Shown: positions 51,867-61,167 of the stretch, one piece after another | Position numbering within the stretch: the first letter of the stretch is position 1 | Layout: each line of letters opens with the position of its first letter | Assembly: GCF_900111945.1 (NCBI RefSeq) | Contig: NZ_FOYO01000001.1 | Coordinates: forward strand, 1,557,751 to 1,621,750 | From: Litoreibacter janthinus | Lineage (GTDB): Bacteria; Pseudomonadota; Alphaproteobacteria; Rhodobacterales; Rhodobacteraceae | Direction of reading: 5' to 3' | DNA length: 64,000 bases | Made by a program: the position numbers and the translations under genes | Notes under the pieces: generated by a model | Seen by the model: the letters and a program-made list of their open reading frames with translations, nothing else | Database searches by the model: none | What the model was told of the DNA's origin: nothing

Positions 51867-53747
51867 ATGGGAAACTTCGCCACAAAGGCGGATCGCGACG
51901 CGATTCAGGCCGAAAGCGCTTGGGAAGATCGGGCGCTTCCGCGCACGATGTATCAGTTCCTGACGACGACTAAAGACAAGTTCGGGGAGCGTGATGCGTT
52001 TTCGTATCAGCTGACATCAGGGCCAACTGACAAGAACGAAACACTGAGCTGGAACGAGCTGCACGGCAAATGTTGCCAAGCGGCCAACCTGTTCCGGTCG
52101 CTCGGCATTGGCGAGAAAGACGTTGTGGCCTTCGTGTTGCCCAACGCCTCCGAGACCGCCTTTACGCTATTGGGTGGCTCGATTGCGGGGATCGTGAACC
52201 CGATCAACCCGCTTCTGGAGCCTGAACAAATCAGCGCCATCCTTCGCGAAACAGGTGCCAAAGTAGTTGTGACGCTCAAGGCGTTCCCGAAAACCGACCT
52301 TGCCCAGAAAGTGGCCGAAGCTGTGGGCCATGCGCCGAACGTGAAGCACATTCTGGAAGTCGACCTGCTGCGGTATTTGACCGGTCTGAAGAAATTTATC
52401 GTGCCGTTCATCCGGCCCAAAGTTCACGGGGTCCATCACGCCAAGGTGCTCGACTTCTGCGTCGAGATGAACAAGCAGCCCACGACGCTGGCCTTTGAGG
52501 ACAGCGCTGGCGACCGCGTCGCGTTCTACTTCCACACCGGCGGCACGACAGGCATGCCGAAAGTGGCGCAGCACAAGTATTCGGGCGTCGTCTATAACGG
52601 ATGGCTGGGGCGCAAGCTGCTGTTTACAGAAGAAGATGTGCTGATGTGCCCGCTGCCACTGTTCCACGTCTTTGCGTCTCACGTGGTGCTGATGTCGGTG
52701 ATTGCATCCGGCGCGCATGTTATTTTTCCGACGCCGCAAGGCTATCGCGGGGATGGTGTGTTCGACAACTTCTGGAAGCTGATCGAACGCTACAAAGTGA
52801 CCTTCATGATCACGGTGCCAACAGCAATTTCGGCGCTGATGCAGAGACCGGTGAATGCCGATATTTCCAGCCTTCGGATCGCGTTCTCCGGCTCGTCTCC
52901 TTTGCCGGTCGAACTGTATAACCGGTTTGAGAAAGCCTGCGGAGTTACTATCGTTGAAGGCTACGGGCTGACCGAGGCCACCTGCCTCGTGTCGATCAAC
53001 CCGCCTTCGGGCCACAAGAAGGTCGGCTCCATCGGCATCCCGTTCCCTTACACCGATGTAACCATTCGCAATGTCGTAGACGGCTCTGTCTGTGCGGTTG
53101 ACGAGATCGGCGAGATTTGCGTGAACAACCCCGGCGTATTTGAGGGCAACACCTACACCGAGGCCGAAAAGAACGTGGATTTGTATTACGACGGCAAATA
53201 CCTGCGGACGGGCGATTTGGGCCGACTGGATCCTGACGGATACCTCTGGATCACGGGCCGCGCCAAAGACCTGATCATTCGCGGCGGCCACAATATCGAC
53301 CCAGCCGAGATCGAAGAGGCCTTGGCGGGCCACCCCGATGTGGCCTTCGCGGGCGCAATCGGACAACCGGACGCCCATGCGGGCGAGATACCATGCGTCT
53401 ATGTGGAGCTGGTTGGCGGCGGCAAAGCGACGGTGGACGAGTTGATGGAGTTCGCCAAAGAAAAGGTCCACGAGCGCGCAGCCCATCCGAAATATATCGA
53501 GCTGATGGACGAGTTGCCCAAAACCGCTGTGGGCAAAATCTTCAAGCCCGAGCTTCGCAAGATGGCCATCACCCGCATCTACAACGAGGCGCTGAAAAAA
53601 GCGGATGTTGCAGCCGAAGTTGTCTCCGTGTTGGAGGACAAAAAGCGCGGTTTGGTCGCCAAGGTTGCCAAGCGCGGCGACGTCTCTGACGAGGCGGTCC
53701 AACACGTCCTAGGGGCCTTTACGCGGCCTTGGGAGTGGGTGGACTAG
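51867..53747 (+). CDS. Long-chain-type acyl-CoA synthetase (AMP-forming)
   Basis: 626 aa from the ATG at 51867 (GGAGGAAATA upstream). ANL-superfamily motifs in order: YFHTGGTTGMPKVAQHK (P-loop), GYGLTEATC, YLRTGDLGRLDPDGYLWITGR (hinge Asp and Arg), GGHNIDPAEIEE and PKTAVGKIFKPELRK (catalytic Lys). It activates a carboxylic acid to its acyl-CoA via acyl-AMP. Single gene followed by a terminator, divergent from LysR 3. FadD-like, but acid chain length cannot be judged. Confidence 0.92.
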   Translation: MGNFATKADRDAIQAESAWEDRALPRTMYQFLTTTKDKFGERDAFSYQLTSGPTDKNETLSWNELHGKCCQAANLFRSLGIGEKDVVAFVLPNASETAFTLLGGSIAGIVNPINPLLEPEQISAILRETGAKVVVTLKAFPKTDLAQKVAEAVGHAPNVKHILEVDLLRYLTGLKKFIVPFIRPKVHGVHHAKVLDFCVEMNKQPTTLAFEDSAGDRVAFYFHTGGTTGMPKVAQHKYSGVVYNGWLGRKLLFTEEDVLMCPLPLFHVFASHVVLMSVIASGAHVIFPTPQGYRGDGVFDNFWKLIERYKVTFMITVPTAISALMQRPVNADISSLRIAFSGSSPLPVELYNRFEKACGVTIVEGYGLTEATCLVSINPPSGHKKVGSIGIPFPYTDVTIRNVVDGSVCAVDEIGEICVNNPGVFEGNTYTEAEKNVDLYYDGKYLRTGDLGRLDPDGYLWITGRAKDLIIRGGHNIDPAEIEEALAGHPDVAFAGAIGQPDAHAGEIPCVYVELVGGGKATVDELMEFAKEKVHERAAHPKYIELMDELPKTAVGKIFKPELRKMAITRIYNEALKKADVAAEVVSVLEDKKRGLVAKVAKRGDVSDEAVQHVLGAFTRPWEWVD

Positions 53748-53777
53748 TCACCTGCATTGACAGTGATGAATTGAGAC

Positions 53778-53804
53778 GGGCGGGTGCGATGCATCCGCCC
53801 TTTT
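53778..53804 (+). terminator. Intrinsic terminator after the acyl-CoA synthetase gene
   Basis: GGGCGGGTGC-GAT-GCATCCGCCC followed by TTTT, 30 bases after the stop codon. One wobble pair in the stem. Confidence 0.88.
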
Positions 53805-54009
53805 CATTTGGCCAACCCGACGCAGATGCTTGTCAAAATTGAAACGCTGGTGCTACGCTTGGGTACCTAACCGGGCAGCGGGGTGTCTTCTGGACCCGCC
53901 CGACGTCGCACTCTGACGCGTGAAATCCCCGCGAAACCGGCCAGCGACACGCTGGCTCTTTCGAAAACCACAAGACGCGAACTTGTGCGAAAAGCAGGGG
54001 GAATTTCAT

Positions 54010-54912
54010 ATGGAAACCATTGGGGTTATCGGCATCGGGGATATGGGCAGCGGGCTGGCCAAGAACCTGATTAGAAACGGGTTTCGTGTAACCGGTATCG
54101 ATTTGAAACCGGACCGGATGCAGGCATTTGTCGAGATGGGCGGTGTTGCGGCCGCCAGCCCAGCAGAGGTCGGCAAAGAAGCGCGAGCGGTCTTTGTGAT
54201 GGTCATGACAGGCGATCAGGCGAAGGCGGTGATCCTTGGCGAGGACGGATTGGTATCGCAAATGCCTGAAGGCAGCGCCGTCATCCTGAGTGCCACGGTC
54301 AAGCCGCGCGAGGCCCGCGAGATCGGCGCGGCGATGAAAGGCTCCGGCATCCACCTGATCGACACGCCGGTCTCTGGCGGCTTTCCGGGCGCGCAAGGCG
54401 GCACGCTAACCATGATGGCCGCAGCTCCTGACGACATTTTGGACGCCTTCGCGCCGGTGATGGAGGCCGTGTCGGCCAATATCCACCGCGTCGGCACCAA
54501 GCCGGGGGAGGGGCAGACCGTGAAAGCCTGCCTGCAATCGCTGATCGGCGCACAGTTTTCGGCCACATTTGAGGCGGCAGCCCTTGCGGCGAAAGCGGGA
54601 GTGTCGGGGCAGGTTTTGCTGGACGTGTTCTCCACCTCTTCGGCGGGTTGTGGCGTGGTGAACAACGCGCTTGAAAAGATCATCGACCGCCAGTTTGAAG
54701 GCACCGGCAGCCATATCAACACCATGCACAAGGACCTGACGATCTCTATGGCGCTGGGCGAGGAGTTGGGGGTGCCGCTTCACACGGCGGCGTCTGCGAT
54801 GCAGATATTTCATGCGGGGCGCACCAAATATCCCAATGGTGACAACTGGGTCTGCACCCGCGTGATTGAAGAGATCGTAGGGGCGGAGTTGCACCGAAAG
54901 GCAAAGCCATGA
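54010..54912 (+). CDS. NAD(P)-dependent oxidoreductase, 3-hydroxyisobutyrate dehydrogenase family (3)
   Basis: 300 aa from the ATG at 54010 (AGGGGGA upstream; the longer frame has no ribosome site). VIGIGDMGSGLAKNL binds the dinucleotide, DTPVSGGFPGAQGG is the substrate loop, and the catalytic Lys is in GEGQTVKACLQS. ATGA overlap with a TIM-barrel isomerase gene; an HIBADH-type dehydrogenase with such an isomerase is the LtnD-OtnI layout of L-threonate and related acid-sugar catabolism. The kinase and aldolase of that route are not nearby, so the substrate stays open. Confidence 0.88.
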   Translation: METIGVIGIGDMGSGLAKNLIRNGFRVTGIDLKPDRMQAFVEMGGVAAASPAEVGKEARAVFVMVMTGDQAKAVILGEDGLVSQMPEGSAVILSATVKPREAREIGAAMKGSGIHLIDTPVSGGFPGAQGGTLTMMAAAPDDILDAFAPVMEAVSANIHRVGTKPGEGQTVKACLQSLIGAQFSATFEAAALAAKAGVSGQVLLDVFSTSSAGCGVVNNALEKIIDRQFEGTGSHINTMHKDLTISMALGEELGVPLHTAASAMQIFHAGRTKYPNGDNWVCTRVIEEIVGAELHRKAKP

Positions 54913-55772
54913 AGCTGGGTGTTATCTGTGACGGCATCAGCCGCGACCTGTCTCATGCTATTGATGTCATGGATGAATTCGGGCTGGACCACGCCGAGTT
55001 GCAGTTTGTCGGTGATCACGAAGTCGGCGACCATTCCGCCGCCGAGATCAAGGAAATCGACAGGCTTTTGAGAGGCCGCGGCAAGCCAGTCTCCTGCCTG
55101 TCGCGCCATATTTTCGCGGGCATGACGGCAGCCAACACACCGGGCGACGCGCTGCACACCAAGCACATGGACGCCCTGCACCGCGTTATTGAGATGGCGC
55201 ATGTCGTCGGCTCCCCTTTGGTGCGGATCATGACCCCGAAAAAGGAGCAGATATTGTGGGGCGCACATGGCGCCGAGACGTGGAACGTCGCCCATGGCGC
55301 GTGGGATGCGATGCTGCCGCTGATTGCCCCTGCTGTGGACGCTGCGCGGGACGCAGGGCTGCGCTTGGTTGTCGAGACGGGCAACGGGACGATGGTCAAC
55401 TCGAACTACACAGCGCGGCGCTTGATCGACGAGTTGGACGCGCAAGATGCGCTGTCGGTTCTATGGGACCCCGGAAACAACTGCTGGTGTCATGAGCTTG
55501 CCTATCCTGACGGTTACGAGGAAACGCGCGGCGGTTATCTGGGGCATATTCATATCAAGGATGTTTTCGTCGACACGCCTCGAGCGTTTCTAACGGTCAA
55601 GCGGATGGGGGAGGGGCAACTGGGCCCGCTTTTCGCGCCTATTGCGCAGGCTTTAAAGAATGATGGCTATAGCGGCGTGATCTCGTTGGAGAGCGTCTAC
55701 CACCCCGGAGATGGCGATTTCGAAGCGGGGTTCAGGCAATGCGCGCCGCTGTTCAAGCAACTGTTCGGCTAG
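54909..55772 (+). CDS. Sugar-phosphate isomerase/epimerase-family TIM-barrel protein
   Basis: 287 aa, AP-endonuclease-2-like barrel. Metal-ligand candidates are Glu in LVVETGNGT, Asp in LWDPGNN, His and Asp in HIHIKD and Glu in VISLESVYH, a complete set for a divalent-metal isomerase. Coupled to the upstream dehydrogenase by ATGA. Relatives include hydroxypyruvate isomerase, 2-oxo-tetronate isomerase and xylose isomerase-like enzymes. It probably isomerises the keto acid made by the dehydrogenase. Confidence 0.87.
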   Translation: MKLGVICDGISRDLSHAIDVMDEFGLDHAELQFVGDHEVGDHSAAEIKEIDRLLRGRGKPVSCLSRHIFAGMTAANTPGDALHTKHMDALHRVIEMAHVVGSPLVRIMTPKKEQILWGAHGAETWNVAHGAWDAMLPLIAPAVDAARDAGLRLVVETGNGTMVNSNYTARRLIDELDAQDALSVLWDPGNNCWCHELAYPDGYEETRGGYLGHIHIKDVFVDTPRAFLTVKRMGEGQLGPLFAPIAQALKNDGYSGVISLESVYHPGDGDFEAGFRQCAPLFKQLFG

Positions 55773-55849
55773 GCCATCGTTCGCAAATGCCGCTGTCGCA
55801 GGGAGACAATTAGGGCTACGCTGGTCCTTGACCAATTTGGAGGCCTGTC

Positions 55850-57139
55850 ATGGATTTCATAGCAAAAGCGACTGCAATTGTAGGGGGCACGGTGGCCATG
55901 CTGCGCCGCATCGGCTCGCCCACTCATCAGGCCTTTGGCTCGGAGCCGCAAATCCCCGAAGCCAAGAAGCAGGGCATCATGACGTTAAAAATGCCAACGG
56001 CAAAGGGGTGGGATGGCGACCACGTGCCCGACTGCGCCGCCGGTCTGAAAGTGAACGCTTTTGCGCGCGGGCTGGAGCATCCCCGCTGGATCGAAGTGCT
56101 GCCCAATGGCGATGTATTGGTGGCGGAATCCAAGGAGGAGGCAGGGCCACCGAAGACGCTGATGGACCATGCCGCGCAGGCCACGATGCGCCGCGCCAAG
56201 GCTATCGGCAAAAGCGCGAACCGCGTAACGCTTTGGCGCGACAGTGACGGGGATGGTGTCGCTGAAACGCGCGAGGTGTTCGTCGAAAACCAGAAACAGC
56301 CTTTCGGCATGGCATTGGTCGGGCAGAATTTCTATCTGGGCAACACAGACGGGATTGTGGTGTTTGACTACCAAACGGGGGCGACTTCGCTCTCGGGGGC
56401 GGGGCGCAAGTTGGTGGACTTCAAGCCAAGTGGCCACTGGACCCGGAGTTTGCTTGTGTCACCTGACGGGGCCAAGATTTATGCGGGTGTGGGCTCGCTC
56501 ACCAACATCGCCGACCAAGGGATGGCGGTCGAAGAAGGCCGTGCTGCGATCTGGGAACTTGACGTGGCGACAGAAAAAGCACGCATCTTTGCCTCGGGGC
56601 TGCGCAACGCCGTGGGTATGGCGTGGGAGCCGACATCCAGTGCGCTTTGGACCGTCGTAAACGAGCGCGACGGATTGGGGGACGAGACACCGCCGGATTA
56701 TCTGACCTCTGTCCAAGACGGGGGCTTTTACGGCTGGCCCTATTCCTACTGGGGCGACACCGTGGATGACCGCGTGCCGCAAGACGCGGAGATGGTCGCG
56801 AAAGCCATAACGCCGGACTACGCCTTGGGCGGCCACACCGCATCCCTTGGTTTGTGTTGGATGCCGGAAGGTACGTTGCCGGGGTTCGGAGATGGCATGG
56901 TGATCGGCCAGCACGGGTCTTGGAACCGCTCTACGCTCAGCGGGTATAAACTGATCTTCATCCCGTTCAGGAACGGTGCCCCGAGCGGCGTCCCGCGCGA
57001 CATTCTGAGCGGTTTTTTGTCCGACGACGAGAAGATCGCCTACGGTCGCCCTGTCGGCGTGACCATCGGGCCGGACAAGAAATCCCTTCTTATGGCGGAT
57101 GATGTGGGTGACGTCATCTGGCGCGTGACGGGCGCGTAA
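55850..57139 (+). CDS. PQQ-type sugar dehydrogenase, L-sorbosone dehydrogenase-like
   Basis: 429 aa six-bladed propeller of the soluble glucose/sorbosone dehydrogenase family. GLEHPRWIEVLPNGDVLVAE begins the domain; GLRNAVGMAWEP, TVVNERDGLGDETPPDYL and DGGFYGWPYSYWGD are the typical calcium/PQQ-side segments. GGAGG precedes the ATG. The N-terminus (MDFIAKATAIVGGTVAMLRRIG) is only weakly hydrophobic, so export is uncertain although relatives are periplasmic. It may oxidise an aldose or aldehyde. PQQ synthesis genes are not in the window. Confidence 0.85.
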   Translation: MDFIAKATAIVGGTVAMLRRIGSPTHQAFGSEPQIPEAKKQGIMTLKMPTAKGWDGDHVPDCAAGLKVNAFARGLEHPRWIEVLPNGDVLVAESKEEAGPPKTLMDHAAQATMRRAKAIGKSANRVTLWRDSDGDGVAETREVFVENQKQPFGMALVGQNFYLGNTDGIVVFDYQTGATSLSGAGRKLVDFKPSGHWTRSLLVSPDGAKIYAGVGSLTNIADQGMAVEEGRAAIWELDVATEKARIFASGLRNAVGMAWEPTSSALWTVVNERDGLGDETPPDYLTSVQDGGFYGWPYSYWGDTVDDRVPQDAEMVAKAITPDYALGGHTASLGLCWMPEGTLPGFGDGMVIGQHGSWNRSTLSGYKLIFIPFRNGAPSGVPRDILSGFLSDDEKIAYGRPVGVTIGPDKKSLLMADDVGDVIWRVTGA

Positions 57140-57251
57140 AGGCGCGATCAAAGCGCCCCCTCGGCGCTCGGGCGACGGCGCGCGACGTTTGTCGCTTTGT
57201 CGCTGGCGTTAGCTCAAGCCGCTGTAAGCAATAGGGATTTGAGTTGAAAGA

Positions 57252-57326
57252 TGGTGCTGTGAGAGAGGATTGAACTCTCGACCTCACCCTTACCAAGGGT
57301 GTGCTCTGCCACTGAGCTACCACAGC
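57252..57326 (-). tRNA. tRNA-Thr (anticodon GGT)
   Basis: Read on the minus strand: acceptor GCTGTGG/TCACAGC (one G-T pair) with discriminator A and encoded CCA, D arm with AGCTCAGTGGC, anticodon stem ACCCT/AGGGT with loop TTGGTAA (anticodon GGT), and T arm GAGAG-TTCAATC-CTCTC. 75 bases, reads ACC and ACU. Confidence 0.95.
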
Positions 57327-57421
57327 ATCTTCACTTGCGTGTGGGCGGGGTATTAGGGCGAAACTGTCCTCGGTGCAACCCTAATCTGGACCCTTTTGCG
57401 GCCCTGCGTTAAGACGGTGCC

Positions 57422-57592
57422 ATGAGTGACAATACCTCCCCCAAAGGCCCATCGAAGCCGCAATCGCCCGCCCAATTGCGCGAGGCACGGTTGAAGGCTG
57501 CGCTAAAGGCCAATATGGGACGTAGGAAGCAGCAGGCACGCGCCAGAAAAGCCCCCGCAGATGCGGGCAATAACGAGACAAAAGGGCAGTAA
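57422..57592 (+). CDS. Small basic protein upstream of murA
   Basis: 56 aa, MSDNTSPKGPSKPQSPAQ followed by a helix-prone Lys/Arg/Ala stretch (LREARLKAALKANMGRRKQQ) and a polar tail. The stop lies three bases before the murA ATG, so the two are almost certainly co-transcribed. The composition (basic amphipathic helix between disordered ends) suggests a nucleic-acid- or membrane-contacting peptide. I do not recognise a named family; a small gene here fits alphaproteobacterial murA loci. Function unknown. Confidence 0.65.
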   Translation: MSDNTSPKGPSKPQSPAQLREARLKAALKANMGRRKQQARARKAPADAGNNETKGQ

Positions 57593-57595
57593 AAC

Positions 57596-58864
57596 ATGGA
57601 TAAGATCATCGTCACGGGCAACGGCCCGTTGAAGGGGGAAATCACGATCTCCGGGGCAAAGAACACCTGCCTGAAACTGATGACGGCGGCACTGCTGAGT
57701 GATGAGCCATTGACGCTCACCAATGTGCCACGCCTCTCGGACATCAAGACATTGTCGGAGCTGCTGGAGTCCCTAGGCTGCGAAGTGGCGCTGCTGAACG
57801 GTGGCAACGTGATGGTGTTGTCGGCAGGCAAGATCACCAACCGCAAAGCGGATTACGAGATGGTGCGCAAACTGCGCGCTTCGTTCAACGTGCTGGGACC
57901 GCTGGTCGCGCGGGAACATGAAGCGACGGTGTCGCTGCCGGGCGGCTGTGCCATTGGCGCTCGCAAGGTTGATTTGCACCTGATGGCGCTGGAGAAACTG
58001 GGCGCCACAATCACACTCGACGAGGGCTATGTGCATTGCACCGCGCCCAACGGATTGACCGGCGCCGTTATCGAATTCCCGTTTGTCACTGTCGGCGGCA
58101 CCGAGAACGCGATCACCGCTGCGACGCTGGCCAAAGGCACGACAGTGATCAAGAACGCTGCGCGCGAGCCTGACACCGTGGATCTGTGCAAATGCCTGAA
58201 CGCGATGGGTGCGAAAATCACTGGGGCCGGAACCTCCGAGATTACCATTGAAGGTGTCGACCGCCTGCACGGCGCGACGCATGAGGTCATTGCCGACCGC
58301 ATCGAGCTTGGCACGTTCATGATCGCCCCTGCCATTGCCGGCGGTGAAGTGGAATTGATTGGCGGCCGGCGCGAGCTGGTAGACGCTTTCTGCCAAAAGC
58401 TGGAGGCAACAGGTGTTGTCATCACCGACACCGAGCGCGGCTTGAAAGTTACTCACTCCGCTGGCGACCGTCTGCGGCCGGTCGACGTGGAAACCGAACC
58501 TTTCCCCGGCTTCCCGACAGATTTGCAGGCGCAGATGATGGCGGCGCTGTGCCTTGCCGACGGAACCTCCCAACTGCACGAGACGATTTTCGAGAACCGT
58601 TTCATGCACGCCCCGGAACTGATCCGCATGGGTGCGCAGATTGACGTGCAAGGTGGCCATGCCACCGTAACGGGTGTTCGTAAAATGAAGGGGGCGCAGG
58701 TGATGGCGACCGACCTTCGCGCCTCGGTCTCGCTCATTTTGGCTGGTCTTGCCGCCGAAGGCGAAACCACCGTTGGTCGTGTCTACCATCTGGACCGCGG
58801 TTACGAGCGGATCGAACAGAAGCTCGGCGGTATTGGTGCCTTGATCAAACGGGTGCCCGAATGA
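57596..58864 (+). CDS. murA: UDP-N-acetylglucosamine 1-carboxyvinyltransferase
   Basis: 422 aa, first committed step of peptidoglycan synthesis, transferring enolpyruvate from PEP to UDP-GlcNAc. Substrate-site motifs are [10 protein letters not shown] (Lys22-Asn23), [24 protein letters not shown] and the catalytic-loop Cys in [14 protein letters not shown] (fosfomycin target). The late motif [21 protein letters not shown] is diagnostic. Full length; ATGA overlap with the DUF2948 gene. Fosfomycin-type inhibitors would be expected to bind because the Cys is present. Confidence 0.97.
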   Translation: MDKIIVTGNGPLKGEITISGAKNTCLKLMTAALLSDEPLTLTNVPRLSDIKTLSELLESLGCEVALLNGGNVMVLSAGKITNRKADYEMVRKLRASFNVLGPLVAREHEATVSLPGGCAIGARKVDLHLMALEKLGATITLDEGYVHCTAPNGLTGAVIEFPFVTVGGTENAITAATLAKGTTVIKNAAREPDTVDLCKCLNAMGAKITGAGTSEITIEGVDRLHGATHEVIADRIELGTFMIAPAIAGGEVELIGGRRELVDAFCQKLEATGVVITDTERGLKVTHSAGDRLRPVDVETEPFPGFPTDLQAQMMAALCLADGTSQLHETIFENRFMHAPELIRMGAQIDVQGGHATVTGVRKMKGAQVMATDLRASVSLILAGLAAEGETTVGRVYHLDRGYERIEQKLGGIGALIKRVPE

Positions 58865-59340
58865 GCCAAGATGCCAGCTTTGAAGACGGTGCCGAGCGGT
58901 CTTTGCGCCTGACGGCGGAGGATGCGGGCGACGTCACGGTCATTTCCTCGCTGGCGCAAGACGCGGTTTTCCCGATCGCCGAGATGTCGTGGAAACCCGC
59001 GCAGCGCCGCTTTGCGCTTTTGCTGAACAGGTTCCGCTGGGAAGACCTGCCCGCTGCCGAACGCCGCGGCCGCGACTTCGAGCGCGTCCGCGCTGTGTTG
59101 GCGTTTGACGATGTGTCGAAAGTGTCTTCGAGCGGCTTGGACCGATCAAACACCGATCTGGTTCTGTCGCTGCTTTCGATCACCTGGGAGCCGGGCGAGG
59201 ACGGGGCAGGGCGTTTCGAACTCACACTGGCAGGCGACGGTGCAATCGCGTTGGACGTCGAGTGTATCAATGTGACCTTGCAAGATGTGACACGCCCCTA
59301 TGTGGCTCCGTCGCGCAAGGCGCCTCAGCACCCAGAGTGA
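58861..59340 (+). CDS. DUF2948 family protein
   Basis: 159 aa. [31 protein letters not shown] and [13 protein letters not shown] are the conserved start of this alphaproteobacterial family; [29 protein letters not shown] is the second conserved part. No signal peptide or known catalytic motif. Overlaps murA and the acetyltransferase gene by four bases each. Function unknown; conservation next to murA and hisD suggests a housekeeping role. Confidence 0.9.
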   Translation: MSQDASFEDGAERSLRLTAEDAGDVTVISSLAQDAVFPIAEMSWKPAQRRFALLLNRFRWEDLPAAERRGRDFERVRAVLAFDDVSKVSSSGLDRSNTDLVLSLLSITWEPGEDGAGRFELTLAGDGAIALDVECINVTLQDVTRPYVAPSRKAPQHPE

Positions 59341-59831
59341 GTGTCCGCGCGCTGACCCGCGCAGACGCTGAAGCTTTTCATGCGCTGCACATCGAGGGTG
59401 TCAGCACTTTTCCGACGGCATTTTTGCGATCCCTTGATGAGGTGCGCAACACCCCCTTGCTCGACACCGAGCGGATGCTGGGCAGTGGCAAGATGCTGGG
59501 GGCATTTTCAGGCGAAACGCTGATTGGCTTGGCTGGGCTCGCGCAGAACGATTTTGCCATGGCACGTCACCGCGCGTTGCTGGGGCCATTCTATGTGAGC
59601 CAGAATTTCCATGGTCAGGGGGTGGCGCAAGCGCTGATGGACGCGGTCTTTGAGCGCGCGCATGATTTGGGTATCTTGCAGATTGAACTTTTCGTTTGGT
59701 CCGAGAACCTGCGCGCGCAGCGGTTTTACCTGCGTAACGGCTTTGAGCAGACCGGCGTGATCCCCCGCTCGGTGATCGTAGATGGCGTGCCCTGCGACGA
59801 TTTCTTCATGGTGCGCGCTTTGGATCGTTGA
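59337..59831 (+). CDS. GNAT-family N-acetyltransferase
   Basis: 164 aa from a GTG at 59337 that overlaps the previous stop (GTGA); the frame extends upstream only as a shadow of the DUF2948 gene. The acetyl-CoA site is in FYVSQNFHGQGVAQALMDAVFERA (Q-x-x-G-x-G/A-type loop), followed by IELFVWSENLRAQRFYLRNGFEQTG, the usual strand 5-helix 4 region. Substrate not predictable; could acetylate a small molecule or a protein N-terminus. Confidence 0.9.
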   Translation: MSVRALTRADAEAFHALHIEGVSTFPTAFLRSLDEVRNTPLLDTERMLGSGKMLGAFSGETLIGLAGLAQNDFAMARHRALLGPFYVSQNFHGQGVAQALMDAVFERAHDLGILQIELFVWSENLRAQRFYLRNGFEQTGVIPRSVIVDGVPCDDFFMVRALDR

Positions 59832-59862
59832 GCCTTCTGCGCCTGCACGGTATGGAGGCGTT

Positions 59863-61167
59863 ATGCCAATGTTTCTCAACAGCGCTGACGCTGACTTCGA
59901 CACTCAATTTGCCCAGCTTCTGACCATGAAGCGCGAGGACAGCCCCGACGTGGATGCGGTGGTGGCTGAAATTATTGCAGACGTGCAATCGCGCGGCGAT
60001 GCAGCTGTCATTGAGTTGACCTCCAAATTTGACCGGATGGACCTTACGCCAGAAACGATGGCCTTCTCGCGCGAGGAAATGGACGTCGAAATCGCGAAAG
60101 TCCCTGCCGACCAACGCGCGGCTCTGGCCTTGGCCGCTGAACGCATCCGAGCCTATCACGACCGCCAATTGCCAAGCGACGAATCTTGGGAAGGCCCGCA
60201 TGGCGAAATGTTGGGTTGGCGCTGGACCCCTGTCGAGGCGGCGGGTCTTTACGTTCCGGGCGGCTTGGCGAGCTATCCCTCAAGCGTACTGATGAACGCC
60301 ATCCCTGCGCAGGTCGCTGGGGTTGAGCGGTTGGTGATTTGTGCGCCCACACCCGACGGTGTGGCCAACCCATTGGTGCTGCTGGCGGCACGTCTATCAG
60401 GTGTGGACACGGTTTACCGGATTGGCGGCGCGCAGGCGATTGCGGCGATGGCTTACGGCACCGACACGATCACGCCGGTCGACAAAATCACTGGCCCGGG
60501 CAACGCTTTTGTGGCCGCTGCAAAGCGCCGCGTCTTCGGTCGTGTCGGAATCGATATGATTGCAGGACCATCCGAGATTTTGGTCATTGCGGATAAGAAC
60601 AACGATCCGGACTGGGTGGCCGTAGATTTGCTGTCTCAGGCCGAGCATGACGAAAGTGCACAGAGCATTCTGATCACCGACGACGCAGGCTTTGGCTTGG
60701 CTGTCGCCAATGCGGTGGAGACCCGTCTCGAAACGCTGGAGCGGCGTGAGATCGCGGGCCCAAGCTGGCGCGACTTCGGGGCGATTGTCGTCGTGCGCGA
60801 CATGGATGAAGCGGTCGCGTTGTCTGATCGCATTGCCCCAGAACACCTTGAGATCGCTTGCGAAAATGCGGATGTTCTTGCTGCGCGTGTGCGCCATGCC
60901 GGAGCGATTTTTATCGGCTCCTACACGCCAGAAGCTATTGGCGACTATATTGGCGGCCCCAACCATGTGCTGCCCACCGCCCGCTCTGCGCGATTCTCGT
61001 CGGGGCTGTCAGTGATGGATTTCGTCAAGCGTACCACGCTTGCCCGGATGACTCCCGAGGCCCTCAAGGCCATCGGCCCCGCCGCAGAAACGCTGGCCAA
61101 GGCTGAAGGACTGGAAGCCCACGGCCTCTCTGTCCGCGCCCGTTTGAATAGGTTGAATGAACAATGA
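59863..61167 (+). CDS. hisD: Histidinol dehydrogenase
   Basis: 434 aa, last two steps of histidine synthesis (histidinol to histidine, two NAD). The ATG at 59863 has GGAGG upstream. VPGGLASYPSSVLMNAIPA, GPGNAFVAAAKRRVFG (NAD site), DLLSQAEHDESAQSIL (with Zn-ligand Gln/His) and EHLEIACENADVLAARVRHAGAIFIG are characteristic, as is the late GPNHVLPTARSARFSSGLS. Complete protein. Four-base overlap with the UPF0262 gene. Confidence 0.97.
   Translation: MPMFLNSADADFDTQFAQLLTMKREDSPDVDAVVAEIIADVQSRGDAAVIELTSKFDRMDLTPETMAFSREEMDVEIAKVPADQRAALALAAERIRAYHDRQLPSDESWEGPHGEMLGWRWTPVEAAGLYVPGGLASYPSSVLMNAIPAQVAGVERLVICAPTPDGVANPLVLLAARLSGVDTVYRIGGAQAIAAMAYGTDTITPVDKITGPGNAFVAAAKRRVFGRVGIDMIAGPSEILVIADKNNDPDWVAVDLLSQAEHDESAQSILITDDAGFGLAVANAVETRLETLERREIAGPSWRDFGAIVVVRDMDEAVALSDRIAPEHLEIACENADVLAARVRHAGAIFIGSYTPEAIGDYIGGPNHVLPTARSARFSSGLSVMDFVKRTTLARMTPEALKAIGPAAETLAKAEGLEAHGLSVRARLNRLNEQ

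Noticed and set aside
52167..53705. 512-codon minus-strand open frame opposite the acyl-CoA synthetase
   Set aside because: Mirror of a complete ANL-family gene; no ribosome site, no motif, and a shadow-type amino-acid composition.
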